DNA from: Rapidithrix thailandica
GTDB lineage: Bacteria; Bacteroidota; Bacteroidia; Cytophagales; Flammeovirgaceae
DNA length: 64,000 bases
NCBI RefSeq assembly: GCF_039710355.1
Contig: NZ_JBDKWZ010000001.1
Coordinates: 806,001 to 870,000, forward strand
Direction: 5' to 3'
Numbering within the stretch: the stretch's first letter is position 1; the number at the start of each line of letters is the position of its first letter. Positions 27,097 through 35,618 of this stretch are shown here, in pieces. A program made the translations under genes and the position numbers. The notes under the pieces are model-generated. The model ran no database searches. It had not been told where the DNA came from and worked only from the letters and a program-made list of their open reading frames with translations.

Positions 27097-27438
27097 ATGA
27101 TGAGTATGAGTTACCTGATCGTAAAAAATCTCAAGCACTTGGTTTTATCATTTAAAGATAAATCAGAAACCTTATTAAAAAAAATACAGGAACACAATAT
27201 TGATTGGATGCATGCCTGCGGGGCAAAAGGGCGCTGTACATCTTGCCGGGTAGAAGTGGTAAAAGGAGGAGAAGTACTGTCCGAACTGACTCAATCAGAG
27301 CAAAGAATGAGGGATTTAGGCCGCTTGAAAGCCCATGAACGCCTGACTTGCCAGGCCACCTTCCGAGAAGAAGGGGAAGTGGAAGTGCGTATTCCCAAGA
27401 TGTGTCAGTTTAAACATATGGAATATGGGGAAGAATAG
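27097..27438 (+). CDS. [2Fe-2S] ferredoxin
   Basis: A 113-residue plant/adrenodoxin-type ferredoxin. Cluster ligands are Cys41, Cys47, Cys50 (CGAKGRCTSC) and Cys85 (LTCQA), the standard CX5CX2C plus distal Cys. It would carry electrons in the cytoplasm. The start is either of two adjacent ATG codons or the next Met at 27106; 27097 is used. It is divergent from the hypothetical gene 14 bp away. Confidence 0.9.
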   Translation: MMSMSYLIVKNLKHLVLSFKDKSETLLKKIQEHNIDWMHACGAKGRCTSCRVEVVKGGEVLSELTQSEQRMRDLGRLKAHERLTCQATFREEGEVEVRIPKMCQFKHMEYGEE

Positions 27439-27486
27439 CGCAAGAGATAATTTGTTAAATTTTTAAACAAAATAATGTTAAAAATA

Positions 27487-27517
27487 TTGACTTTGATAAA
27501 AGGGTGTCTTAATTTTG
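27487..27517 (+). promoter_or_regulatory. Promoter of the glucosaminidase gene
   Basis: TTG (27487-27489), 20 bp, then TAATTTTG (27510-27517): a perfect TAnnTTTG with -33 TTG at ideal spacing. Start near 27524, leader of about 47 nt. Confidence 0.7.
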
Positions 27518-27570
27518 TTATGAATTAAACGGGGTAAAGTTTTTCATTAAGAATTAATAAGCAAGCGGTT

Positions 27571-28605
27571 ATGAAACAGTATAAATTCACTCTTCCGGTT
27601 AAAGTCAAAGGCTCTTCTGTCCAATTGGGGTACAGCGGGCGAAACTTCTACTTCGGGTATCAAGGCAAGGTAATCGTATTTGTGCTGAACAAGCGCCTCA
27701 TGATTATAGTCAGTGTATTGCTCGGAGTAATTGTTCTTCAAAGTTTTTTCTATCCTCAGCCTACTAGCAATACCACTCATATTACAGAGAATTCTTATGT
27801 AAATGAGATGGAGGATCCTTATAAAGACGATGTTGTGGGCTTTGCCCTGGATCATATGGATGAATTGGATAACTTTCTCAAAACGGTAAATACGGCTAAT
27901 ACCCGGGAAAGATTTACCGTACAAAAGCAATTGCTCGTATCTAAATACCTGATCAAAAACAAAGCTTCTCGCCTGGATCAACTGGATGACCAGACCTTAT
28001 TGGAGTTGAATAAAAAAATAAGCAGTTTATTTGTCGAAACAGTTTTTCAAACTATTAAAGTCGAAAAGCATGTCTTTAAGTATTTTACGGATACAGTCGA
28101 TCTGAAAAAGTTTGAAACGGCCTTGATGGAACAGATTAAATACAATGTACCGGCCTCTATCAAGCTTGCCCAGTCGGCCTTGGAGACGGCCTATGGACGG
28201 AAAGTTGTCAATAACAATTACTTTGGCATCAAGGATAAAACCCGCAAAACACAGAAGAAAATTACTACTGAGTACTATACTTGGAATGAATATCAACGGA
28301 ATAAAAGCAAGGTAGTCGCTAAAAAGAAAATCTATAAAGATGGCAAGCTCTTGTATAAATGCCTGATTAAAGACCACTTTGCAAGTTATGGTACGCCTTG
28401 GGAGTCGTTTAGAGCACATTCCGTCTTTCTGAATACGAATAACCGGTACTCTCCGCTCTTTGTCAACGGAAGAAATTATAAAGCCTGGGCTGACAAAATC
28501 GGTTCAACGAAATACGGAGGGGTAGGATATGCCACTTCGCCTATCTATGGGCAATTGCTTAAAAAAATTATCCAACGGTATCACCTGGACTTACTGGATT
28601 ATTAA
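27571..28605 (+). CDS. Glucosaminidase (GH73-like) cell-wall hydrolase
   Basis: A 344-residue protein. Residues 1-42 are cytoplasmic, one membrane helix spans about 43-60, and the rest is periplasmic. The hydrolase domain at about 178-340 has the GH73 signature: PASIKLAQSALETAYGR (Glu205 likely catalytic), NNNYFGIKDK, YGTPWESFRAHSVFL, and a Tyr-rich end (YKAWADKIGSTKYGGVGYAT). It cuts peptidoglycan glycan strands between GlcNAc and MurNAc. It is a single-pass anchored enzyme with no LysM or SH3 domain. It has a clear promoter and its own terminator, so it is monocistronic. Confidence 0.9.
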   Translation: MKQYKFTLPVKVKGSSVQLGYSGRNFYFGYQGKVIVFVLNKRLMIIVSVLLGVIVLQSFFYPQPTSNTTHITENSYVNEMEDPYKDDVVGFALDHMDELDNFLKTVNTANTRERFTVQKQLLVSKYLIKNKASRLDQLDDQTLLELNKKISSLFVETVFQTIKVEKHVFKYFTDTVDLKKFETALMEQIKYNVPASIKLAQSALETAYGRKVVNNNYFGIKDKTRKTQKKITTEYYTWNEYQRNKSKVVAKKKIYKDGKLLYKCLIKDHFASYGTPWESFRAHSVFLNTNNRYSPLFVNGRNYKAWADKIGSTKYGGVGYATSPIYGQLLKKIIQRYHLDLLDY

Positions 28606-28718
28606 AAGCTGGGAAACAACATCGTTAGGTAAGCTACCTTTGATGAAGAAGATTTTCAATAGTGTCCAATGGTATTCTTATTAAAAATACCGCTTTAACA
28701 ATCAAACTATCTATCTTT

Positions 28719-28751
28719 AGACGAGTGGCTGTTTGGCTACTCGTCTTTTTA
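28719..28751 (+). terminator. Terminator of the glucosaminidase gene
   Basis: An 11-bp stem (28719-28729 with 28736-28746, one wobble) around a 6-nt loop, followed by TTTTTATTTTA. Confidence 0.8.
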
Positions 28752-28753
28752 TT

Positions 28754-29200
28754 TTATGTGCGAGGATAGGGAGGAAGTTGTGGAATGCCCTCGAATTTGT
28801 TATTGAGATAGTCCACTTTGAAAAAGAAATGCTGTAATCCGTTGGTAATTGCAACAAAGGAAGCTTGTTGTACGCTGTTGTAGACCAGGGCTTGTTGTAA
28901 GGTATCCCGGGTGAGTTTCACATTGGGGGCTTTGCATTCCACCAAGAAAAAGGGAAGGCCGGAAGAGTCATATACCAAAATATCACTTCGCTTATTGAGC
29001 TTGTTATAAGTAAGGGCCGACTCTACACTGATCAGCGCTTTGGGGTAGTTGGCGCTTAGCAGAAAGTGAATGAAATGCTGACGGACCCATTCTTCGGGAG
29101 TGAGCCGTACGTATTTTTTTCGGATAATATCCTGAATAAAGAGTTTGTTTTCTCTTTTTTGAACTTTATAATCGTATGTAGGGAGGTTGAGTTGGAGCAC
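28754..29200 (-). CDS. HsdR N-terminal-like PD-(D/E)XK domain protein
   Basis: A 148-residue protein equal to the nuclease-like N-terminal domain of type I restriction enzyme R subunits, without helicase. The opening LNLPTYDYKVQ and the motif KRSDILVY...PFFLVECKAP carry the Asp and the Glu-X-Lys of a PD-(D/E)XK site. Stand-alone copies of this kind are common in Bacteroidota and are not a working restriction system on their own; no hsdM or hsdS is nearby. It probably acts in DNA repair or as an uncharacterised nuclease. The GTG at 29200 is used because it opens the conserved start. Confidence 0.8.
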   Translation of the reverse strand: MLQLNLPTYDYKVQKRENKLFIQDIIRKKYVRLTPEEWVRQHFIHFLLSANYPKALISVESALTYNKLNKRSDILVYDSSGLPFFLVECKAPNVKLTRDTLQQALVYNSVQQASFVAITNGLQHFFFKVDYLNNKFEGIPQLPPYPRT

Positions 29201-29241
29201 TTTGAATGAGTAAATGATTTGGGTGTTTCTTGTACAAAGGT

Positions 29242-29249
29242 CAAATCTA
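29242..29249 (-). promoter_or_regulatory. -7 box for the HsdR-N-like gene
   Basis: On the minus strand this reads TAGATTTG, a perfect TAnnTTTG. No -33 TTG lies at 17-23 bp. Start near 29236, leader of about 36 nt. Confidence 0.45.
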
Positions 29250-29281
29250 GTTGTTTTTCGTCATAAGTTTATTGAGTTACC

Positions 29282-29812
29282 TTGAATTGTCAATATCATA
29301 TCGTTCCGGAAGGGAAAAATGAAAGCCACTATCTCTATATGGATAAAGATAGTACAAAGGCTTCCAATGGGTATTACTACCATTATTCCTATCAATACCC
29401 TTGGATCAGGACCTGGGAAAATACCTTGGCAACCTGTCATTTTAATGAGAAAAGCTGGATTTCTTTGTCTGATAACCTATTGAAGATCTCGCAGCCTCAA
29501 TCTTTTAGGGTATTAAGAAAAACCCAAATCAAAGCTTTGCACTTGAGTTTTAAAAGGTTGTTTTTGCCTTTGGTCATCGGAGGGATTACCGCACCATTAG
29601 CCTTGGTGGCTTTGTATAGTAATATCCTGGTAGCCTGGACAGCCCTTAGCATTGTTTTATTGGGCAGCTTCTTGTTTTATTACGGTTTGCGTGGCGTGTA
29701 TCAATTGAAAGTGGAATTATACGGATCAGAGCTGAATGTTTTTTTGGATGAAAAAAGCCAGGAAATGGAAGAGTTTGTCAAAATGACCAACCGGATTCTG
29801 CAAATGCAGTAG
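29282..29812 (+). CDS. Membrane protein of unknown function
   Basis: A 176-residue protein. The first half is polar and aromatic (YYYHYSYQYPWIRTWEN). Two membrane helices follow at about 95-115 and 117-137 (LFLPLVIGGITAPLALVALY; ILVAWTALSIVLLGSFLFYYG). The C-terminal 35 residues look cytoplasmic and acidic. It resembles no family I can name. The only possible upstream start is a TTG at 29282, just after an in-frame stop; a later ATG at residue 20 would shorten the polar part. Confidence in this being a real gene is moderate, from the clear membrane pattern. Confidence 0.55.
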   Translation: MNCQYHIVPEGKNESHYLYMDKDSTKASNGYYYHYSYQYPWIRTWENTLATCHFNEKSWISLSDNLLKISQPQSFRVLRKTQIKALHLSFKRLFLPLVIGGITAPLALVALYSNILVAWTALSIVLLGSFLFYYGLRGVYQLKVELYGSELNVFLDEKSQEMEEFVKMTNRILQMQ

Positions 29813-29937
29813 CGTAATAATAAAAATTGAACTTTTTTTATTATTTACTGTTGCTTGTAACTCCTTGAAATTGATTTGGTTGTTGTGTTTTCTGGGAGTG
29901 GATGGTGTATAGGGTAGAAATTTTTTTTAAAAGATGT

Positions 29938-29968
29938 TTTGCAGATTGAAAAAACTATTCTACTTTTG
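29938..29968 (+). promoter_or_regulatory. Promoter of tRNA-Gln
   Basis: TTTG (29938-29941), 19 bp, then TACTTTTG (29961-29968): both elements perfect at the best spacing. Start near 29974, with the tRNA beginning about 47 nt later. Confidence 0.75.
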
Positions 29969-30020
29969 CTCACGCAAATAAGGAAACGGATTAGCTGAAT
30001 AAGCAAAATCATTAATCCAA

Positions 30021-30093
30021 TGTCCCATGGTGTAACTGGCAACACGTCTGATTTTGGTTCAGAAGAGTCTAGGTTCGAGCCCTAGTGGGACAA
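30021..30093 (+). tRNA. tRNA-Gln (anticodon TTG)
   Basis: A full cloverleaf can be folded by hand. The acceptor pairs TGTCCCA with TGGGACA (30021-30027 and 30086-30092). The anticodon stem TCTGA/TCAGA carries the loop TTTTGGT with anticodon TTG. The T arm is CTAGG, TTCGAGC, CCTAG. The discriminator base is A (30093), and CCA is not encoded, so it is added after transcription. A promoter and a strong terminator flank it, so it is a single-gene unit. Confidence 0.95.
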
Positions 30094-30094
30094 C

Positions 30095-30133
30095 AAAAAG
30101 TCGAAGTTGAAATTTTCAACTTCGACTTTTTTT
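30095..30133 (+). terminator. Terminator of tRNA-Gln
   Basis: A long stem pairs AAAAAGTCGAAGTTGAAA with the matching right arm ending TTTTTTT. It begins directly after the tRNA. Confidence 0.9.
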
Positions 30134-30343
30134 ATGCTCTGACAAACTGTTAAGCTGATAGATAGCGCGCGAGAATACATTTACCCGAATAGTTCGATGG
30201 TAAATTTTACTTTAAATATAGCGGTGGATTTTCTTTATGAGCCAGTTAATACAGGCCGGATAAAGCAGGGGTTATGCTCTTGCTTGAAAGGTTGATTTTT
30301 TGATATCAAATCAAAAATATGAAACCCAATGAGTCGGATTAAC

Positions 30344-31219
30344 CTACCGGAACCACCTGTCCCCTCTCATTTTACGATATTGTGAAGGTGTCAGTAAAGT
30401 ATGACTTTTAAATAGTCTTGAAAAATGAGCCAAGCTTTTGAACCCCGATTCTTCAATGATGTTTTTTATTGGTTTATCAGTTGTTAACAGAAGAAGCTTT
30501 GCCTTTTCTAAACGCTTAAAAATGATAAAGTCTCCGGGGGAATAGCCCACTATTTTCTTAAATATCCTCGAAAAATGATCCGGTGACAAATGAATCATTT
30601 TAGCCAAATTATGTACTAGAATCGGTTCCGATAAATGGTTTTGTATATACAATAATACCGGGTTGAGATTGTACCTCATAAGATCATAGTAATTAGCGTT
30701 TACCCTAGGCTTAATAAACTTACACAATAATTGCTCAACAATAGCTCTGGATTCGAATATATGAGAAAGAGTTTGATTCTTATTTGGTTTGCTGAGCCAT
30801 TCTTTTGTCTGGTAGATTTTAGGGTCTATACTGGGCAATTGTAGGTTTGGGTTTAATTCTAACAGCCTTTCACACAGGCTCCAATCAAGCTTGCTGGCCT
30901 TTAATTGGCGAATTGTATTAAAAAGGCTGTAAACGTTAAGCCCACTCATTAGCTCTGCTCTGAAATGAATATAATAATGCTCTAGGTTCTTGTTAAAAAA
31001 ATACGAACAGGAAGTAAAACTCGGAATCAAATACAGGTGGCCGGGGGCAAGTATGATTTTCTCATCGGCAATTTGAACCCAGCCATCACCTTGGGTAATT
31101 AAGTAAATTCTTGAAATGGGGCTTATCAAAGTTTGACAACTATAGTCATTGTCAAACTTTGATAAGCCTATATTTTTTACTTCTACTTTTATGATGTGGT
31201 CTGATAGGGCTGGGTTCAT
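30344..31219 (-). CDS. AraC-family regulator with cupin-like N-terminus
   Basis: A 291-residue regulator. The N-terminal half has cupin-like strands (YLITQGDGWVQIADEKIILAPGHLYLIPSF and HYYIHFRAE), typical of sugar-sensing AraC proteins. The C-terminal 100 residues are the double helix-turn-helix: LSEPILVHNLAKMIHLSPDHFSRIFKK, then PIKNIIEESGFKSLAHFSRLFKS with TPSQYRKM. It is divergent from the GH29 fucosidase, 461 bp away, and is a plausible regulator of it. The intervening region includes a repeat array. Confidence 0.85.
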   Translation of the reverse strand: MNPALSDHIIKVEVKNIGLSKFDNDYSCQTLISPISRIYLITQGDGWVQIADEKIILAPGHLYLIPSFTSCSYFFNKNLEHYYIHFRAELMSGLNVYSLFNTIRQLKASKLDWSLCERLLELNPNLQLPSIDPKIYQTKEWLSKPNKNQTLSHIFESRAIVEQLLCKFIKPRVNANYYDLMRYNLNPVLLYIQNHLSEPILVHNLAKMIHLSPDHFSRIFKKIVGYSPGDFIIFKRLEKAKLLLLTTDKPIKNIIEESGFKSLAHFSRLFKSHTLLTPSQYRKMRGDRWFR

Positions 31220-31342
31220 GTTACTAGTAATCTTGATATTTTTGTTTTACACAAAGAACTTTTTTAAAAATCGTTGCGGAGAGGCTCTTCTGCTCCTTTA
31301 GTAGCGAAAATTTCGAATTCTTAGGTAATTTATTTTGATGGT

Positions 31343-31396
31343 CCGGCCACCGGAGTGCCGGCCACCGGAGTGCCGGCCACCGGAATACCGGCCACT
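31343..31396. repeat. 15-bp tandem repeats, IS21-end-like
   Basis: Three copies of CCGGCCACCGGAGTG (the third ends in ATA) and the start of a fourth lie in a row. On the minus strand they read as GGTGGCCGG spaced units, similar in look to the repeated ends of IS21-family elements. No transposase gene is in the window, so this would be a remnant end. Confidence 0.6.
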
Positions 31397-31467
31397 CAAA
31401 ATGATGAACTGAGGTTCCTGAAATGAGAGTTTTTTAGTCCAAAAGGTGAAATTTAAATATGTTCTTA
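31391..31467 (+). repeat. Left copy of a ~77-bp dispersed direct repeat
   Basis: This copy begins GCCACTCAAAATGAT, contains GTTCCTGAAATG, and ends near GTTCTTA. A copy about three quarters identical by eye, in the same orientation, lies at 33592-33667. They flank the GH29 gene. Confidence 0.65.
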
Positions 31468-31613
31468 AAGATACGCTACGATAGAAAACTAGTCCCAATC
31501 CCGCTTTTATTTTTTTAACTAAACCTACGGGATCAGGCCATTTCAGAAATTATCATGTCGTTATTCATCAAATATTTGCATCGATTGCTCAAATATTTTG
31601 AGGGGATTCTCAA

Positions 31614-31621
31614 TACTTTTG
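31614..31621 (+). promoter_or_regulatory. -7 box for the fucosidase gene
   Basis: TACTTTTG is a perfect TAnnTTTG, 59 bp before the ATG. The -33 element is not at good spacing (TTG at 31585-31587, 26 bp away), which fits a promoter that needs an activator such as the neighbouring AraC protein. Confidence 0.45.
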
Positions 31622-31680
31622 ATCCTCAGTAAATGAAATATTTTCTGCTACGCAATTAGTAATTCTCAATTGATAATTTC

Positions 31681-33522
31681 ATGAAAAGATTAATACTGCT
31701 TGTTTTCGTTTTAATGAGTATAATTCACTTATCACAAGCCCAGTTAAGTGGTGGCGGTGACTTAAATCCCGACTTGAAAGCCCCAAAGGAAGCACAGGAA
31801 AGATGGATGGACCGGAGGGTAGGGCTGAGCGTTCATTGGGGGCCTTCGGCATTGGGAGCCGAAGAGATCAGCTGGTCGCGTGATTCCAGAATTAAGAAAG
31901 AATTCTATGATAACTTTTACAAACAATTCAATCCTGTAAAGTTTGACGCCAATGAATGGGTATGGCTGATGAAGCGATGGGGCATCAAATATATGTCTCC
32001 AACCGGAAAACATCATGATGGCTTCTGTTTGTGGTATTCTGATTATACCCCTTATGATATGGAAAATGCCAAACGAAAGATTGATATCATGGCCGAATTG
32101 AGCAAGGCCTGTAAGAAAAACGATATCATGTTTGGTAGCTATTATTCCAACCTGGACTGGTATCACCCTGATTGGGCACCTTACCAATACGGAGGGCCGG
32201 GTCCCTTGATCGAAAAACAAAAGGATAGTCCCAACTTGGAGAGGTACTACCGGTTTATGGAAAACCAGGTGATCGAGCTGATTGAAAAATATGGAGTGGA
32301 ATTCATTCAGTTTGATGGAGAATGGGACGATACCTATACCCACGAAGTAGGGTCGAGATTGTACAGGCGTTTTCATGAGGTAAAGCCGGATGTATTACTA
32401 AGCTCAAGAATAGACATAGGAAGAAGAAGTGAAGGCAGTGGCAATCATCTGTACATGGATGGACAGAAATATGCAGGCGATTATCAGGAGAGAGAACGCC
32501 TTGTAAACCATGGGAACAATATCACTTCATGGCTTGACCACCCGTGGCAGGCGTGGGTCACCATAGATAAGACCCAATGGGGCTACAATCATGATCCTGT
32601 GCTGATGACGGGTGATGAATTGATTCTTGATATGGTAAGTGTAGTAGGTAATAACGGTAACTACATGATCAACTTGGGACCCAGGCCTGACGGAAGCTTC
32701 GAAGCGGAACAGATCGCTCTAATGGATGAATTGGGACTTTGGCTCAATAAACATCAAAAGGCTATTTACGGCACCCGCGGAGGGCCATTCTATCCCTTCA
32801 AGCATGGAGTAAGTACAAGAAAAGGTAAAAAAGCTTGGTTAATGATTACTGATCAAAATGTGGACAAATTATACCTTCCGAAACTCCAGCAACAAATTGT
32901 AAATGCACGGGTTTTCGGAACTGATAACAAGGTAGCCTTTTCGGTTCATCAAGATTTACTCTCATTTGAATTGACCGGTATTCAATATGAAGGTCCTGTT
33001 ACTGTGATTGAGCTGGAGTTTGATGAAGAAGTAGAAATGGGGCCTAAGATGAAAAAAGAACTAAATATTTTTGAAGTTTCAGGCCTGAGGAGGCTTTTTG
33101 AAGGCATTTCTTACAACACAAGTTCTAATAATCAGAAATGGCATTTTGCAAAAGACGAGCCAAAGCTCTTTTTAGAAATTAATGAGGAGGACTATGCCTT
33201 TCACACCCAAGAAGAAATAAATCCATATGTCATATTTGACTTGAGTCAGGAGGAGGAAGTTCATGGTCTGATGGTTAAAAATCGTAAGGCTTGTTGTCAG
33301 GACCGGGCTAAAAACCTATCTCTCTGGACATCAAATGATGGAAAACAATGGACCAAGCAATGGCAAGCTAAAGAAGCCAAAGAGGAATGGAGTATCGTCC
33401 TCACCACGAAAAGTATGGGGGCGGAAGTTCCTGGGGTAAAAACCCGGTACATAAAACTAGGCTTGTCAGGAGAAGGTACACAAATTTTACATTTGAATAA
33501 GGTAAGCATATATGCTAAGTAG
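31681..33522 (+). CDS. Alpha-L-fucosidase, GH29
   Basis: A 613-residue secreted hydrolase with a signal peptide (1-20, ending SQA). The catalytic domain spans about 35-380. Family hallmarks are WGPSALGAEEISW, the HHDGFCLW motif (111-114 for HHDG), and FIQFDGEW with the nucleophile Asp212. The C-terminal part, from about 480, is strand-rich with IFDLSQEEEV, WTSNDGKQW and TRYIKLGLSG, typical of an F5/8-type (discoidin) carbohydrate-binding domain. The enzyme releases L-fucose from glycans, in the periplasm or outside. Substrate linkage cannot be told. It stands alone, flanked by related repeats, with an AraC regulator divergent upstream. Confidence 0.92.
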   Translation: MKRLILLVFVLMSIIHLSQAQLSGGGDLNPDLKAPKEAQERWMDRRVGLSVHWGPSALGAEEISWSRDSRIKKEFYDNFYKQFNPVKFDANEWVWLMKRWGIKYMSPTGKHHDGFCLWYSDYTPYDMENAKRKIDIMAELSKACKKNDIMFGSYYSNLDWYHPDWAPYQYGGPGPLIEKQKDSPNLERYYRFMENQVIELIEKYGVEFIQFDGEWDDTYTHEVGSRLYRRFHEVKPDVLLSSRIDIGRRSEGSGNHLYMDGQKYAGDYQERERLVNHGNNITSWLDHPWQAWVTIDKTQWGYNHDPVLMTGDELILDMVSVVGNNGNYMINLGPRPDGSFEAEQIALMDELGLWLNKHQKAIYGTRGGPFYPFKHGVSTRKGKKAWLMITDQNVDKLYLPKLQQQIVNARVFGTDNKVAFSVHQDLLSFELTGIQYEGPVTVIELEFDEEVEMGPKMKKELNIFEVSGLRRLFEGISYNTSSNNQKWHFAKDEPKLFLEINEEDYAFHTQEEINPYVIFDLSQEEEVHGLMVKNRKACCQDRAKNLSLWTSNDGKQWTKQWQAKEAKEEWSIVLTTKSMGAEVPGVKTRYIKLGLSGEGTQILHLNKVSIYAK

Positions 33523-33591
33523 AAATTATATGAATGGGTTTAGGTTTAGAGTATGTTTAAAGTTCGTTGTGGGGGGCCATCGGGGGGGGCG

Positions 33592-33667
33592 GTCATTCAA
33601 AATGATACGCGGGGGTTCCTGAAATGGAAACTCTTAGCTCAATAGATGAAATTTCAACATGCTCTTA
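33592..33667 (+). repeat. Right copy of the dispersed direct repeat
   Basis: Same orientation as the left copy, with GTTCCTGAAATG and ATGAAATTT kept. Upstream it has a G-rich tract resembling a degraded GGCCA repeat, like the array at 31343. Together they look like two ends of a lost mobile element or two inserted remnants. Confidence 0.6.
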
Positions 33668-33866
33668 TTTCTGGGTTCTTAGAAATACTCTTTCAATCCC
33701 CTCTCAATATTTCTTTTGTTGGCTTACTTCCTGAAAGTTTACTCTCCTCACCAGAGAAGTTAATCGTTGAGTCAATTTTGACTTCTATAAGTCAAGGAGC
33801 TTTGCAAAGCTACGTATATATTTGTGATAGGGATTGTAATTGATATAAGTACAAAAACATTCAAAG

Positions 33867-33894
33867 CTCTTCTCAGTTTGGGAAGAGTTTTTTT
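33867..33894 (+). terminator. Rho-independent terminator
   Basis: CTCTTCTC (33867-33874) pairs with GGGAAGAG (33880-33887), including a T-G wobble, followed by seven T. It is about 345 bp past the fucosidase stop. A 65-codon open frame (33646-33843) ends 20 bp before it but starts inside the repeat and was not called. Confidence 0.75.
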
Positions 33895-34059
33895 GCATAT
33901 ATAGGCAGCTATAAGCGTAACCTGTTTGTGCTTAGCCTTTGTTACAAACTTGAATGAAGAAATTCTGTAAAGCAGTTGATGTTATTTTTGTTTAAAAAAA
34001 TAACTTAAAAATGTTAATTTAATTGACAATGTTAAGATTATTGCTTACTTTAGATCTAT

Positions 34060-34130
34060 GATTTATTACATTTGGTTTAATTGTTAGTTAGAGGAAAAGG
34101 CTCTACTCTTGATGAGTGGAGCTTTTTTTG
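34060..34130 (+). ncRNA. Candidate small RNA
   Basis: A possible promoter TTG-N20-TACTTTAG (34023-34053, one mismatch in the -7 box) is followed about 45 nt later by a strong terminator at 34100-34129. The unit lies between two terminators and has no coding frame of note. The product would be about 70 nt. This rests on pattern matching only. Confidence 0.25.
34100..34129 (+). terminator. Strong terminator
   Basis: GCTCTACTC (34100-34108) pairs with GAGTGGAGC (34114-34122), one wobble, loop TTGAT, then seven T. It ends whatever is transcribed from 33.9-34.1 kb. Confidence 0.8.
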
Positions 34131-34197
34131 TTTGAAAGCAGGGCGAAAGTGAATAATAAAGGAGCGATCAGCCTGGGTTAATATTTTTATTGCCAAT

Positions 34198-34232
34198 AAA
34201 AAAGCCACAACCCTGAGAGAGTTGTAGCTTTT
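34198..34232 (-). terminator. Terminator of the Gfo/Idh/MocA gene
   Basis: AAAAAAGCCACAAC pairs with GTTGTAGCTTTT, with one wobble. On the minus strand the stem is followed by a run of T. It lies 29 bp past the stop codon. Confidence 0.8.
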
Positions 34233-34260
34233 GGGAGTCTTTTAGAATAAGGAGTTCGAA

Positions 34261-35562
34261 TTAATAGAACTTTGTAATGCCCGGTTGTGCTTCTTTGATA
34301 TCCGGCCATTTCATATCCCAACTGTATGATTCGGTAGGAGGCCCGAAAACTTCTTCCGAGTTGAGTGCTTCTTCCCAAGTAATGGTTTTACCGGTGTAGG
34401 CGACCAATCGTCCAAGAATGGCAAGCATCGTACTGTTACACATCCAATCTCCGTCATTGATCGGTTCTCCTTTGCGGATCGCGGCAAACAATTCATCGTG
34501 TTCCGTTTGGTACATTTCATTGTCTTCGCCTTTGAACCTCCACTTTTCAGGACCGGTAATTTTATGTTTGTTTCTGGAGCAGTCGATCAAAGCTTGTCCC
34601 TTGGTTCCAACAATGTCTAACCCATAGCTTCGGTCACAGTCATTCTGTCTGCGGCTAAAGTGAAAGCCTTTTGCCCCGTTTTCATATTCAAACATGACGG
34701 CAAAGTGATCAAAGTTATTTCCGATCACACCATCTTGATAAACCTGTCTTCCTCCGGTACCAGTCGCTTTGATAGGAGCTTTGTCGCCCATGGCCCAGGA
34801 CAAAAGATCCAGAGTATGAACAGCAAACTCAGCAATCATATCACCGGATATCCAATTGAACCGGCCCCAGTTTCTCATATTATATTCATTGTCCGACCAT
34901 CCGGGTTTGCGGTCTCTGTGCCAGTAAAGGTCTGCGTTTTGGCTGGCATAGATACAATTAACATCTCCGATTTGTCCTTCATGTATCCGTTTCATGATTT
35001 CGCGCTTGGGGTAATGAAAGCGCCAGCAGTACCCGGCCACTACGGAAAGGGATTTTTCTTTGGCCAAACGGGCTGCCTCTTGGGTTTTGCGGATACCCGG
35101 AGCGTCAACCGCCATTGGTTTTTCGGTGAAAACATGTTTTCCTGCTTTGACGGATGCCATAAAATGCTCGGGTCTGAAGGCAGGGGGAGCCGCTAATAAA
35201 ACAACGTCTACACCGGATTCTAACACTTTTTGATAAGCATCAAATCCTACGAATTTGTTTTTCTTTGAGACTTTTACTTTATCAGGGTGAATTTTCTTAA
35301 GGTTTGCATAAGACTCTTCCAGGCGATCTTCAAAAATATCGGCCATAGCAGTTAACACTACATTGGGGTCTGCATTTAAGGCTTGGTTGGCTGCTCCTGA
35401 TCCTCTTCCACCACATCCTATTAAGCCCACTTTTAATGTATCAGAGCCTTTACCTAAACTAGGGTTGGATAAACCCATATTCAAGGCAATGGCTCCACCG
35501 GCTGTTGCTAATCCTGTAGTTTTGATGAAGTTGCGTCTAGAGACGGATTCGTTTTTTCTCAT
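34261..35562 (-). CDS. Gfo/Idh/MocA-family oxidoreductase with Tat signal
   Basis: A 433-residue protein exported by the Tat system: SRRNFIK at 8-14 (twin Arg 9-10). The Rossmann nucleotide site is GLIGCGGRG, followed by the family motif FTEKPMA (Lys in EKP is catalytic in relatives). C-terminal features such as NWISGDMIAEFAVHTLDLLSWAMGD are typical of secreted members that act on carbohydrates. NAD(P) binding plus export suggests a glycosidase-like or sugar-redox role in the periplasm. The substrate is unknown. It has its own terminator. It lies near the GH29 gene but is on the opposite strand, so no operon is implied. Confidence 0.9.
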   Translation of the reverse strand: MRKNESVSRRNFIKTTGLATAGGAIALNMGLSNPSLGKGSDTLKVGLIGCGGRGSGAANQALNADPNVVLTAMADIFEDRLEESYANLKKIHPDKVKVSKKNKFVGFDAYQKVLESGVDVVLLAAPPAFRPEHFMASVKAGKHVFTEKPMAVDAPGIRKTQEAARLAKEKSLSVVAGYCWRFHYPKREIMKRIHEGQIGDVNCIYASQNADLYWHRDRKPGWSDNEYNMRNWGRFNWISGDMIAEFAVHTLDLLSWAMGDKAPIKATGTGGRQVYQDGVIGNNFDHFAVMFEYENGAKGFHFSRRQNDCDRSYGLDIVGTKGQALIDCSRNKHKITGPEKWRFKGEDNEMYQTEHDELFAAIRKGEPINDGDWMCNSTMLAILGRLVAYTGKTITWEEALNSEEVFGPPTESYSWDMKWPDIKEAQPGITKFY

Positions 35563-35618
35563 TTTCGTTTTTGTTCATTATAAATTTTAAGAAATCATTG
35601 TGATTGATAGGCTCTATA

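Noticed and set aside
28754..29200. Type I restriction-modification system
   Set aside because: Only an HsdR N-terminal-like domain is present; no helicase, HsdM or HsdS lies nearby.
29816..29845. AT-only stem after the 29282 gene
   Set aside because: All base pairs are A-T, so the stem is too weak to call as a terminator.
30292..30314. Inverted repeat TTGATTT/AAATCAA with inner TTGATATCAA
   Set aside because: It lies past the stop of the AraC gene, not in a promoter, and has no T-run; nothing supports a regulatory or terminator role.
31343..31396. CRISPR-like array
   Set aside because: The 15-bp units abut with no unique spacers and no cas genes are present.
31298..31498. A minus-strand frame with repeated Ser-Gly-Gly-Arg-His units
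   Set aside because: The repeats are just translation of the 15-bp DNA tandem repeats.
33646..33843. A 65-codon plus-strand frame before the 33867 terminator
   Set aside because: It begins inside the dispersed repeat and has no family features, though the terminator close behind leaves a small chance that it is real.
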